DNA from: an uncultured Mycoplasma sp.
GTDB lineage: Bacteria; Bacillota_I; Bacilli_A; RF39; UBA660
Assembly: GCA_902493595.1 (NCBI GenBank)
Contig: CABUPU010000012.1
Coordinates: forward strand, 1 to 32,743
Reading direction: 5' to 3'
DNA length: 32,743 bases
A program made the translations under genes and the position numbers. Position 1 is the first letter of the stretch, and each line of letters begins with the position of its first letter. Below, in pieces: positions 1-7,244 of the stretch. Below the pieces are notes generated by a model that saw nothing but the letters and a program-made list of their open reading frames with translations, made no database searches and was not told the origin of the DNA.

Positions 1-48
1 AAAAATTGTTAAATTATTAAAATAAAACTTTTATTTACTTTATAATTT

Positions 49-57
49 TGATATACT
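49..57 (+). promoter_or_regulatory. Extended -10 promoter element of the surface protein gene
   Basis: TG at 49-50, one base, then TATACT at 52-57 form an extended -10. The -35 zone (about 29-34, T-rich) is poor, as extended -10 promoters allow. The ribosome site AGAAGG at 71-76 lies 7 nt before the ATG at 84. Confidence 0.5.
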
Positions 58-83
58 AATTATAGAGTAAAGAAGGTTTTTTT

Positions 84-1691
84 ATGGATGCAAAAAATAA
101 ATCTAATATAAAATTATTATCCATTGTAGCAAGTGTAATGCTTCTTATTATTGTGGTGGGTGCTTCATTTGCTTATTTTGGTACTTATAAAGAAGATATT
201 GATAAATATAAAATTAATATTACTATTGACCAGTTTGCAAAAGCAACATTTGTAACAAAAGATGCAAATCTTAATTTAAGTGTATCTAAAAAAGATATGG
301 TTGCATATGAAGCGGGTACTAAAGCTGCAGAAAATAGTGCTAATTTAAATGTGGTTTTAACAAGTGGAAATCCTAATGTAAAAGTTACTTGTACATATGA
401 TATATATTATGAATATGATACAAATTCTAGTATTTATGGAGTAAGTCCTACACCTGTTACGGACTCCTCTTTAAAAGAACTTACTTTAAAAGCAGTAGGA
501 AGTACAGGCACAAATAATTATGCTGAAGAAAAGAATTTTAATTATGATACAAGTTGGACACAAAATCCTTATAAAAGATTAATTGTAAAGGGTGCTAGTA
601 TTACGGATGCGACTAAAAATGGTACCACAGATACATGGAAATTTAATATGGCATTTTATAATTTAGATGCTGATCAAAATAAATTAGCAGGTAAAACTTT
701 TGCAGGTACATTTTATGTAGATAAAGATAGCATACAGTGTGATTATCAAAATAATGATGGTGGAAGCAGTGTAAGTGGAACATCATTTGAAACATTGATG
801 ACTCTGAATAATCCAGATGTTTATAATGAAAATGGTTTAAGATATGAAGGAGCAGATCCAAATAATTATATATGTTTAGATAATAAAACAAGTGGTGCTT
901 GTTCAGATAGTTCTTTATTATTTAGAATAATAGGATTATTTGATGAAGACACATCAAATGATGGAACCTCAAGTAGTGGTACAAAAAAACTTTTAAAAAT
1001 AATAGATACTAATAACTATGGTGGAACAAGTGGAAAGTATTGGAATTCAACAAGTTCAAACAATTGGAGTACGGCATCACTTAAAAATGAATTAAATGGA
1101 ACATACTTGACTACTTTATTAGGTACTTCAAATATAAATAGTAAATTATCTAGTGCTATTGCAAATGCAAAATGGCATTTGAGAGGAGCAGACTCAACAA
1201 ATTATAATACTTTGACAGCGGACGGTGTTTACAATATAGAAAGAACAAATGGGAAAGTTTATGGTACTAATCCATCAAGTATATTTGCACAAGTAGGATT
1301 AATGTATCCAAGTGATTATGGGTATGCAACAGTTGGAGGTAGTACAACAAATAAATCAAGTTGTGGAGAAAAAGAATTACATAATTGGGACGATTCATCA
1401 TTTAGTGATTGTAAAAATAATGATTGGCTATATACTTCACAAGCAACAAGTTGGGGTTCAAACAAAGATGAATGGTTACTTTCCCCTTATTCTACGGATT
1501 CATATTATGCAGCTCGTTTGTTTTTGACGGGGAAATTAGACCTCAGCGGTGGCTACTACACCTTCGATTACGATTACGGCGTCAACAACGGCAAGTTTGC
1601 TGTGCGCCCAGTATTTTATCTAGATTCTAGTGTCCTAAAAATTGTGGGTACTGGAGATGGCTCATCAACAAATCCATATAGAGTAGGTTAA
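84..1691 (+). CDS. Exported surface protein with SipW-type N-terminus and a DUF6273-like C-terminal module
   Basis: 535-aa secreted or membrane-anchored protein. A short basic N-terminus is followed by one hydrophobic segment (about residues 11-30) ending in GASFAYF, which resembles the SipW-dependent signal of TasA/camelysin proteins. Residues about 35-220 form a Ser/Thr/Asn-rich extracellular part. Residues about 245-535 form a Trp/Ser/Gly-rich module (LLFRIIGLF, KYWNS, DEWLLSPYS, AVRPVFYL) like the DUF6273/C-type-lectin-like modules found in many gut Bacillota surface proteins. The AVRP...GDGSSTNPY ending is shared with the decayed copy at 26946-27269. A GC-rich patch lies at residues 486-509 (separate entry). 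Start is ATG 84 with a good ribosome site. It has its own promoter and looks monocistronic. The ligand is unknown; adhesion or host/phage contact is a guess. Confidence 0.75.
   Translation: MDAKNKSNIKLLSIVASVMLLIIVVGASFAYFGTYKEDIDKYKINITIDQFAKATFVTKDANLNLSVSKKDMVAYEAGTKAAENSANLNVVLTSGNPNVKVTCTYDIYYEYDTNSSIYGVSPTPVTDSSLKELTLKAVGSTGTNNYAEEKNFNYDTSWTQNPYKRLIVKGASITDATKNGTTDTWKFNMAFYNLDADQNKLAGKTFAGTFYVDKDSIQCDYQNNDGGSSVSGTSFETLMTLNNPDVYNENGLRYEGADPNNYICLDNKTSGACSDSSLLFRIIGLFDEDTSNDGTSSSGTKKLLKIIDTNNYGGTSGKYWNSTSSNNWSTASLKNELNGTYLTTLLGTSNINSKLSSAIANAKWHLRGADSTNYNTLTADGVYNIERTNGKVYGTNPSSIFAQVGLMYPSDYGYATVGGSTTNKSSCGEKELHNWDDSSFSDCKNNDWLYTSQATSWGSNKDEWLLSPYSTDSYYAARLFLTGKLDLSGGYYTFDYDYGVNNGKFAVRPVFYLDSSVLKIVGTGDGSSTNPYRVG
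1539..1610 (+). other. Putative DGR variable region (GC-rich, C-ending codon patch)
   Basis: These 24 codons have 40 of 72 G/C bases, far above their surroundings, and 16 of the 24 end in C (GAC, CTC, AGC, GGC, TAC, ACC, TTC, GTC, AAC, CGC), while the rest of the gene almost always ends in A or T. That is what adenine-specific mutagenic homing produces from AAC codons of a template repeat (AAC to NNC). It lies near the C-terminus in a lectin-like module and ends at a G/C-rich GTGCGCCCA, as expected for the homing-initiation end. No reverse transcriptase or template repeat is in the window, so a trans-acting DGR elsewhere would be needed. The alternative is an imported segment. Confidence 0.5.
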
Positions 1692-1696
1692 TTATT

Positions 1697-1934
1697 ATGA
1701 AAGAAATAGATTATTGGAAAGATAGAAAGTATCTTAATTATGATATGTAGATAGAATTTGATATTCCAAAGAATATGAAATATATAATTGGTTTACTCGA
1801 AGATTTATATTACAATAGTAGAGTATGATGCTTGGTCTAATGCATTACTATATACTGCTAAACAAGATAAATTGTGGGGGCAAATAAATGAAAAAGATTT
1901 TGATAATTTATGTAAGAAATTTAAATTATTTTAA
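1697..1934 (+). pseudogene. Decayed small protein gene
   Basis: Starts at ATG 1697, six bases after the surface protein stop. It reads MKEIDYWKDRKYLNYDM, meets an in-frame TAG at 1748-1750, continues in the same frame (IEFDIPKNMKYIIGLLEDLYY) and then changes frame near 1820 to continue EYDAWSNALLYTAKQDKLWG and so on to TAA at 1932-1934. The restored product would be about 78 aa, acidic/aromatic and soluble. Family not recognised. One nonsense codon plus one frameshift make it a pseudogene, possibly once cotranscribed with the surface protein gene. Confidence 0.55.
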
Positions 1935-1938
1935 AAAT

Positions 1939-1960
1939 CTGCAATAAAATGCAGTTTTTT
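1939..1960 (+). terminator. Rho-independent terminator
   Basis: Stem CTGCA (1939-1943) with TGCAG (1950-1954), six-base loop, then six T. It follows directly on the stop of the decayed small gene. Confidence 0.6.
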
Positions 1961-2081
1961 AATTTATTGAACAAAATTCGACAAATTAATTGATGAATTG
2001 GAAGAAAAATGGCAAGTTAAACTGTATTTATTGGATTTTGTTTAGTATATTTTTTTGAATTAATGCCATTTTGTAGGCCAA
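1961..2081 (+). other. Gap with a possible 22-codon gene remnant
   Basis: The only coding-like text is 1977-2045, which reads FDKLIDELEEKWQVKLYLLD plus two residues before a TAG. It has no start or ribosome site and could be the tail of another decayed gene. Nothing else is seen before the next promoter. Confidence 0.2.
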
Positions 2082-2110
2082 TTGCATTAAATCATTATAT
2101 TTTATATAAT
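2082..2110 (+). promoter_or_regulatory. Sigma-A promoter of the Xer-type recombinase gene
   Basis: TTGCAT at 2082-2087, a 17-base spacer and TATAAT at 2105-2110. Ribosome site AAAGGA lies just before the ATG at 2131. Confidence 0.7.
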
Positions 2111-2130
2111 ATAGTTATAAAGGATAAGAT

Positions 2131-2982
2131 ATGATAGAAAAATATGAAGAGTATTTAAAATATGAACTTAATTATTCAAACTATACAATAAAAGAGTATA
2201 TAATTCATGTAAAAGAATTTCTTTTTTATTGTGAAGAAAATAAAATAGATTATTTAAATATTAATAAGGATATAATAGTAGAGTATTTAAAGAAAATAGA
2301 TAATTTATCTAATAAAAGTATTAGTGCTGTTTTAAGTTCATTGAGATGCTTTTATAATTATTTATTAGATAATAAAATGATTAAAATAAATTATTTTAAA
2401 TTAATTAGTAATCCTAAATTAGAAAAAAAATTACCAACTTTTTTAAGTTATGAAGATATTAGAAAAGTTATTGATTCAATTGAAGAAACAGACATTTTAT
2501 CAATTAGAAATAAAATGATTATTGAACTTTTATATGCAACTGGTATAAGGGTTAGTGAACTTAAAAATATTAAAATAAATGATATAAATTTTAGCGATAA
2601 AAGTATTAAAGTAATGGGAAAAGGTAGTAAAGAAAGAATTGTATTTTTTAATAATCATTCACTTATAGCTATAAATAAATATTTAGAAAACAGGGGTTTT
2701 AATAGTGACTACTTAGTCCTTAATAATAAAGGTAAAGAAATATCTATAAGAGGAATTGAACTCATAATAAAAAATGTAATAGATAAAGCATGTTTGAAAG
2801 TCCATGTTTCACCGCATACATTTAGACATACTTTTGCTACACATATGCTTTCAAATGGATGCCCCTTAAAAAGTGTCCAAGAACTTTTAGGCCATGCATC
2901 GTTATCCTCAACGGAAATATATACACATATAACTGATGATTATGTAAAAAGTGAATATCTTAAAAATATGCCACGAAAATGA
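2131..2982 (+). CDS. xerD: Tyrosine recombinase, XerC/XerD type
   Basis: 283-aa site-specific recombinase, the usual Xer size (about 295). XerC/XerD act on dif sites to resolve chromosome dimers at division. The N-terminal SAM-like core-binding domain covers about residues 1-95 and the catalytic domain about 105-283. All catalytic residues are visible: R140 (ATGIRVSEL), K164 (GKGSKE), H229 and R232 (HTFRHTFATH), H255 (LLGHASLSS) and the nucleophile Y264 (EIYTHI). It has its own promoter, and tig follows with a separate promoter. No integrase-type arm-binding domain, phage genes or att repeats are nearby, so a chromosomal Xer role is favoured. XerC versus XerD cannot be decided from this sequence alone. 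Confidence 0.85.
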   Translation: MIEKYEEYLKYELNYSNYTIKEYIIHVKEFLFYCEENKIDYLNINKDIIVEYLKKIDNLSNKSISAVLSSLRCFYNYLLDNKMIKINYFKLISNPKLEKKLPTFLSYEDIRKVIDSIEETDILSIRNKMIIELLYATGIRVSELKNIKINDINFSDKSIKVMGKGSKERIVFFNNHSLIAINKYLENRGFNSDYLVLNNKGKEISIRGIELIIKNVIDKACLKVHVSPHTFRHTFATHMLSNGCPLKSVQELLGHASLSSTEIYTHITDDYVKSEYLKNMPRK

Positions 2983-2990
2983 GATTGTTC

Positions 2991-3019
2991 TTGTAAAAAT
3001 CAATTATTTATTATATAAT
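2991..3019 (+). promoter_or_regulatory. Sigma-A promoter of tig
   Basis: TTGTAA at 2991-2996, a 17-base spacer and TATAAT at 3014-3019. The strong ribosome site AAAGGAGA at 3031-3038 lies 9 nt before the ATG at 3048. Confidence 0.65.
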
Positions 3020-3047
3020 ATGAAAAGAAAAAAGGAGAGAATTATAA

Positions 3048-4295
3048 ATGAAAAATGTACATGAAATTGAAATTAAATTAACTACTGAATGGGATAAATG
3101 CTTAGATGATGCATTTAAGAAAAAAGTTAAAGAAACTAAAGTAGATGGTTTTAGAAAGGGAGCTTGTCCCAAAGAAGTATTTATCAAAAAATTTGGTATT
3201 GAAAGTCTTTATATGGATGCTGTTGATGAAGCTGTAGGAATTGGTTATAAAAAAGCTTTAGAGGATAATCAAGATATTAATCCAGTTATTGAACCAAAAG
3301 TAGATATTAAAAATATTTCTGAAAAAGAAATTGATTTTAAATTTACTATTATAACTAAACCAGAAATTACTTTAGGAGATTATAAAAACTTAGGAATAAA
3401 AAAAGAAGAAGCTAAAGTAACTAAAAAAGAAATTGATGAAGAAATTAAAAAAATGCAAGATAAATTTGCTGATTTAATAGTTAAAGAAGATGGTATTATT
3501 GAAGAAGGTAATACTGCTGTAATCGATTTCAAAGGAACTGTTGATGGACAGGCTTTAGAAGGTGGAAGTGCTGAAAACTATTCACTTGAAATTGGAACTC
3601 ATTCATTCATTCCAGGCTTTGAAGAAGGTTTAGTTGGACATAAGACTGGTGACATCGTTACTTTAAATCTTAAATTCCCTGAGGATTATGTAGAAAACCT
3701 TAAAGGAAAAGATGTAGTATTCGAAGTAAAAGTTAATGAAGTAAAAGTAAGAGTTTTACCAGAAATTAATGAAGAATTCTTTAAAGATTTAGGATATGAA
3801 GATATCAAAACTAAAGAAGAATTAGAAAATAAAGTAAAAGAAGAACTTCAAAAAGAAGAACAAGCTAAACTTGATGATGTTCATTTAGACAAAGTTTTAG
3901 ATAAAGCAATGGAAAATATGAAAATTGAACTTAACGAAGAAATCGTTGATGATGAAATTCATAGAATGATCCGTGAATATGAAAGACAACTTAAAATGCA
4001 AGGTTTAGATATGAATAAATATTTTGAACTTACTGGTGATACTGAAGAAGGCCTTCATAAGAAAATGGAAGGTGAAGCTACAAAGAGAGTTAAATGTCGT
4101 TATTTAATCGAAGAGGTTGCTAAAAAAGAAAATATTGACTTTACTAAAGAGGAAGTTGATGCTAAAGCAAAAGAAATGGCTGAAAACTATGGTATTACAG
4201 TTGATGAATTAATTAAAGCATATGGAACTATTGATGTAGTTAAATATGATATGACAATGCATAAAGCATTAGAAATTATTAAAGAAAATAACTAA
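3048..4295 (+). CDS. tig: Trigger factor, ribosome-associated chaperone and peptidyl-prolyl isomerase
   Basis: 415 aa, slightly below the usual 430. Trigger factor binds the ribosome at the tunnel exit and shields nascent chains. The N-terminal ribosome-binding domain carries the signature GFRKGACP (residues 34-41, family GFRxGxxP). The FKBP-type isomerase domain is at about 153-233 (VIDFKGTVDG, FIPGFEEGLVGHKTGD, PEDY), and the charged helical chaperone domain fills about 240-415. The gene has more C-ending codons than its neighbours (ATC, GAA/CTT mix), consistent with high expression. It is flanked by its own promoter and terminator, so it is probably monocistronic. Start ATG 3048 is fixed by the strong ribosome site. 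Confidence 0.97.
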   Translation: MKNVHEIEIKLTTEWDKCLDDAFKKKVKETKVDGFRKGACPKEVFIKKFGIESLYMDAVDEAVGIGYKKALEDNQDINPVIEPKVDIKNISEKEIDFKFTIITKPEITLGDYKNLGIKKEEAKVTKKEIDEEIKKMQDKFADLIVKEDGIIEEGNTAVIDFKGTVDGQALEGGSAENYSLEIGTHSFIPGFEEGLVGHKTGDIVTLNLKFPEDYVENLKGKDVVFEVKVNEVKVRVLPEINEEFFKDLGYEDIKTKEELENKVKEELQKEEQAKLDDVHLDKVLDKAMENMKIELNEEIVDDEIHRMIREYERQLKMQGLDMNKYFELTGDTEEGLHKKMEGEATKRVKCRYLIEEVAKKENIDFTKEEVDAKAKEMAENYGITVDELIKAYGTIDVVKYDMTMHKALEIIKENN

Positions 4296-4321
4296 GGAAG
4301 TACGAAAATGCTTTCTTTTTT
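4294..4321 (+). terminator. Terminator of tig
   Basis: Nine-pair stem with two G-U pairs, AAGGAAGTA (4294-4302) with TGCTTTCTT (4309-4317), a six-base loop and a T run. It overlaps the tig stop codon. Confidence 0.6.
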
Positions 4322-4365
4322 AAACATTTTATAAAATGAAACATAAACTATATTAGGTGATTAAG

Positions 4366-4602
4366 TTGGATAATAAATTTTGGGGAAAAGTAAAGAGTAA
4401 AACAAATGTTGATAAGGATACTATAATTGATCTTGCAAAAAAACTTTCCAATGGAAATATGAAAGATGAAAAAACCTTAAATGAAGTAATTGATACTTTA
4501 TCAAGTTTAACTGGTAAACCAGTAAGTGATGAAAAAAGAAAGAAAATAATTGATAAAATAGTTAGTGATAAAGTTCCTAAAAATGTAGACAAAATGTTTT
4601 AA
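4366..4602 (+). CDS. spoVIF: SpoVIF-like small protein (stage VI sporulation protein F family)
   Basis: 78-aa soluble helical protein. The text DNKFWGKVKSKTNVDKDTI, then LAKKLSNGNMKDEKTLNEVI and SSLTGKPVSDEK match the SpoVIF (YjcC) family of Bacillus, whose founder helps spore coat assembly. The start is judged to be TTG 4366: AGGTGAT at 4355-4361 is an ideal ribosome site for it, and MDNKFW matches the family N-terminus. The GTG at 4357 lies inside that ribosome site. It stands alone between the tig terminator and the next promoter. Homologues also occur in poorly sporulating Bacillota, so the name does not prove spore formation. Confidence 0.65.
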   Translation: MDNKFWGKVKSKTNVDKDTIIDLAKKLSNGNMKDEKTLNEVIDTLSSLTGKPVSDEKRKKIIDKIVSDKVPKNVDKMF

Positions 4603-4609
4603 AAATATT

Positions 4610-4637
4610 TTGTTTTTTTATTTTGATGTGTTATACT
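4610..4637 (+). promoter_or_regulatory. Promoter of the DUF1015 gene
   Basis: TTGTTT at 4610-4615, a 16-base spacer and TATACT at 4632-4637. It lies inside an upstream extension of the reading frame, which argues that translation starts at ATG 4658. Confidence 0.5.
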
Positions 4638-4657
4638 ATTTAGTAGGAGATGAGAAA

Positions 4658-5914
4658 ATGAAAGTACCTTTTAAGGCAGGAAATATTTTAATTCCAAAAA
4701 ACATTGATATGCATAAATGGAGTGTTGTTGCATGTGATCAATATACATCAGAACCAAAATATTGGGAAGAGGTTGAAAGCATAGTTGGAGATGCACCTTC
4801 AACACTTAGAATAACACTACCAGAAATTTATTTAAATGATGCCAATGTTGAGGAAAGAATTAAAAAAATTAATGAAACAATGACAAAGTATCTAAATGAA
4901 GATATATTCACAAAACTTGACAATTCAATGATTTATCTTGAAAGAACTCAAAGTGATGGAAAAGTAAGAGAGGGTATAATGGGTATTGTTGACCTTGAGG
5001 ATTATTCTTATGAAAAAGGTTCACAAACACTTATTAGAGCTACAGAAAAAACTGTAATAGAAAGAATACCTCCGAGAATGAAGGTTAGAGAAAATGCTTC
5101 TTTAGAGCTTCCACATATTATGATTTTAATTGATGATGAAAAGAAAAATATCATTGAGAGTTTAAAGAGTAAAGTTACTACAAAGGATGTAGTATATGAT
5201 TTTGATTTAATGCAAAATGGTGGACATATTAAAGGCTATAAACTTAATGAAAGTATTCAAAATGAAATTATTTTAGGTTTAGAGGCTTTAGCAGATAAAG
5301 ATTATTTTGAAAGTAAATATGATGTTACTGATAAAGGTGTCCTTTTATTTGCTATGGGCGATGGAAATCATTCACTTGCTACCGCAAAGGCTTGTTATGA
5401 AAAACTAAAAGAAGCTATGGGTGATGCTGCTTTAGAAAACCCTGCAAGATATGCTTTAGTAGAACTTGTAAATCTTCATAGTAGTGCTCTTGAATTTGAA
5501 GCAATTCATAGAGTAATATTTGATACTGATGCCTCCGATTTAATCAAAAATTTATATGAATATTATAATATTAATGAAGAAGGTAAAGGACAAAAGTTTG
5601 AACTTATTACTAAAGATATGGATAAAGTTCTTTATATTGAAAATCCAAAATCAAATATTGCTGTAGGTTCTATTCAAATGTTCTTAGATGACTATTTATC
5701 TACTCATAAAGGAACTATTGATTATATTCATGGTGATGATGTAACTAAAGATTTTGGCTCTAAAGAAGGAAATGTTGGAATAATTTTTGATGCTATGTCC
5801 AAAGAAGATCTATTTAAAACAGTTATATTAGATGGTGCTCTTCCTAGAAAAACATTTAGTATGGGTCATAGTTATGATAAAAGATTCTATTTAGAAGCAA
5901 GAAAAATTAAATAA
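4658..5914 (+). CDS. DUF1015 family protein (COG4198)
   Basis: 418-aa cytosolic protein of the widespread DUF1015 family, whose biochemical function is not established. Visible family marks are the N-terminal PFKAGNILIP, VVACDQYTSEPKYWEEVE (residues 23-40), the most conserved motif GDGNHSLATAKACYE (about 234-248) and the C-terminal IDYIHGDD. In other bacteria it often sits beside serine biosynthesis genes; none are here. ATG 4658 is chosen because AGGAGA (4645-4650) precedes it by 7 nt and the protein then begins as the family does; an upstream TTG (4610) overlaps the promoter. It is monocistronic, ending in a strong terminator. Confidence 0.88.
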   Translation: MKVPFKAGNILIPKNIDMHKWSVVACDQYTSEPKYWEEVESIVGDAPSTLRITLPEIYLNDANVEERIKKINETMTKYLNEDIFTKLDNSMIYLERTQSDGKVREGIMGIVDLEDYSYEKGSQTLIRATEKTVIERIPPRMKVRENASLELPHIMILIDDEKKNIIESLKSKVTTKDVVYDFDLMQNGGHIKGYKLNESIQNEIILGLEALADKDYFESKYDVTDKGVLLFAMGDGNHSLATAKACYEKLKEAMGDAALENPARYALVELVNLHSSALEFEAIHRVIFDTDASDLIKNLYEYYNINEEGKGQKFELITKDMDKVLYIENPKSNIAVGSIQMFLDDYLSTHKGTIDYIHGDDVTKDFGSKEGNVGIIFDAMSKEDLFKTVILDGALPRKTFSMGHSYDKRFYLEARKIK

Positions 5915-5940
5915 TTAGGGTAAATCTCTAATTATTTTTT
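5910..5940 (+). terminator. Terminator of the DUF1015 gene
   Basis: Perfect nine-pair stem AATAATTAG (5910-5918) with CTAATTATT (5928-5936), nine-base loop, then a T run. It overlaps the stop codon. Confidence 0.75.
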
Positions 5941-5961
5941 ATTTATAATCTAAATCAGTTA

Positions 5962-5970
5962 TGGTATAAT
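5962..5970 (+). promoter_or_regulatory. Extended -10 promoter
   Basis: TGG followed by TATAAT (5965-5970), without a clear -35. It lies 21 nt before the ATG at 5992, with the ribosome site GAAGGTAGGGG in between. Confidence 0.55.
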
Positions 5971-5991
5971 AAAAAAGAAGGTAGGGGAAAT

Positions 5992-6933
5992 ATGTACGAA
6001 AGTTATAAAAATTTAGATAAAGATTTTATTTATATCTATTATACAAAAATTGTAGATAAACCGAAGAGTTATGACAAAGTAACTGTCAAAAAAATGATTG
6101 AGGAAATATTAAATCAATATTCTTATAAAGATTTTCTTTATTATATTTGTACCTCAAAAGAATTGAAATTTTTAGATAATATTCTCAATAATAAAATAGA
6201 TGAAGATGATTATTCAAAATACTTTTTTGAAATTAAAACACTTAATAATAAATTTATATTTGATGCAGATAATTTTTGCATATTTGATGAACAAATGCAA
6301 AATGTAAAAGAAGCTGTTAATTTATATTTAAAAAAAGGAGCTTTTTCAGATTATTATATTTGTGCAGTTGGGGTATTAAGACTACTTGGTTTTATGCCAC
6401 TTAATGTATTTAAAGAGCTAAATTTTTCAGGAGATAAAAAACTATCTCAAGAAGAAATTGAAGAAAGTTTTAGAAACTATATTTCTAATCCACTTTTCAA
6501 ATATTACTCATGTATATATACTAATAAGAATGATGAAAAGTATATTTGCTATGATTCTTATTTTGAAATTATTGATGAGCTTGAAGAAAATAGAAAAAAT
6601 TATGAGAATCTTGAGAGTGTAGAAATGAGTAAAGATGATCTTCAAGATATATTTTATTATGGATTTCCTATTCACAATAAATCTGTAAAAAAAATGTATG
6701 ACTTTGTTATTGAATATATTCCATACTTAATGGATTATGTAGAGGAAGCAAGAGTACTTTATGATTATTCGGTAGTGGAAAGATTTTTATCAGATGATAA
6801 AGCAATGGATATAATTACGACTGGTCTTAACCTTTGCCCAAGTTGTGCATTATATGGTATGAGTCCAAATGAATACATCAATGGTTTACATAAAAGAAAA
6901 GAATCAAATAGTAAAATGGGTAATGATTTTTAA
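5992..6933 (+). CDS. Hypothetical protein, family not recognised
   Basis: 313-aa soluble protein with no signal peptide or membrane segment. It is acidic, rich in Tyr, Lys, Glu and Asp and probably mostly helical. The N-terminal half (about 1-110) has YKDFLYYICTSKELKFLDNI, and residues about 115-150 are more hydrophobic (YYICAVGVLRLLGFMPLNVF). Near the C-terminus is LCPSCALYG, a CxxC that could bind metal, but no second Cys pair is evident. It has its own promoter and a hairpin over the stop. Start is ATG 5992 with a good ribosome site. Function unknown. Confidence 0.75.
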   Translation: MYESYKNLDKDFIYIYYTKIVDKPKSYDKVTVKKMIEEILNQYSYKDFLYYICTSKELKFLDNILNNKIDEDDYSKYFFEIKTLNNKFIFDADNFCIFDEQMQNVKEAVNLYLKKGAFSDYYICAVGVLRLLGFMPLNVFKELNFSGDKKLSQEEIEESFRNYISNPLFKYYSCIYTNKNDEKYICYDSYFEIIDELEENRKNYENLESVEMSKDDLQDIFYYGFPIHNKSVKKMYDFVIEYIPYLMDYVEEARVLYDYSVVERFLSDDKAMDIITTGLNLCPSCALYGMSPNEYINGLHKRKESNSKMGNDF

Positions 6934-6947
6934 GAAAATACCCATTT
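6914..6947 (+). terminator. Hairpin over the stop codon, possible terminator
   Basis: Perfect nine-pair inverted repeat AAATGGGTA (6914-6922) with TACCCATTT (6939-6947) and a 16-base loop that contains the stop codon. The following T run is poor, so it may be a weak terminator or an mRNA 3' stabiliser. Confidence 0.4.
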
Positions 6948-6952
6948 ATCTA

Positions 6953-7146
6953 ATGAAGATGATGATGAATTCTTTGAAATATATTTTGCTCTATATAATT
7001 GATGAGTTTATTAAAGAAAATCCTTATGATAGGGTACAATAGTTTACTACGGTATGCTTAAATCCACTGATTTAAAATATGATAACATGATTATTGAGGC
7101 TATTTTACACGAGTCATCTAAATCAATAACTTATTATCATTTATAA
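6953..7146 (+). pseudogene. Decayed gene remnant
   Basis: ATG 6953 opens MKMMMNSLKYILLYIIDEF, followed by IKENPYD. The frame then dies at TAG 7040, while the next frame picks up GTIVYYGMLKSTDLKYDNMI and on to TAA 7144-7146. The two pieces read as one protein of about 62 aa joined by a frameshift near 7030. No ribosome site, no recognised family. Confidence 0.35.
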
Positions 7147-7163
7147 TTTTATTAAATATATAT

Positions 7164-7191
7164 AATAGCTAGATTATCTAGTTATTTTTTT
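7164..7191 (+). terminator. Rho-independent terminator
   Basis: Ten-pair stem AATAGCTAGA (7164-7173) with TCTAGTTATT (7177-7186), one G-U pair, three-base loop, then a T run. Confidence 0.65.
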
Positions 7192-7192
7192 G

Positions 7193-7227
7193 TATACTTT
7201 ACAAAAAATATATGTAAATACTTTACA
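7193..7227. repeat. Direct repeat and short palindrome, possible operator
   Basis: TATACTTTACA occurs at 7193-7203, and ATACTTTACA again at 7218-7227. The second copy is part of a perfect palindrome TGTAAA-TAC-TTTACA (7213-7227). It lies just upstream of the decayed gene that follows and could be a relic repressor site; AT-richness makes chance plausible. Confidence 0.3.
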
Positions 7228-7244
7228 CAAAATAATTCACTTAA

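Noticed and set aside
2131..2982. Xer-type gene as a phage or island integrase
   Set aside because: Size and domains are those of XerC/XerD; no att repeats, excisionase or phage genes are near.
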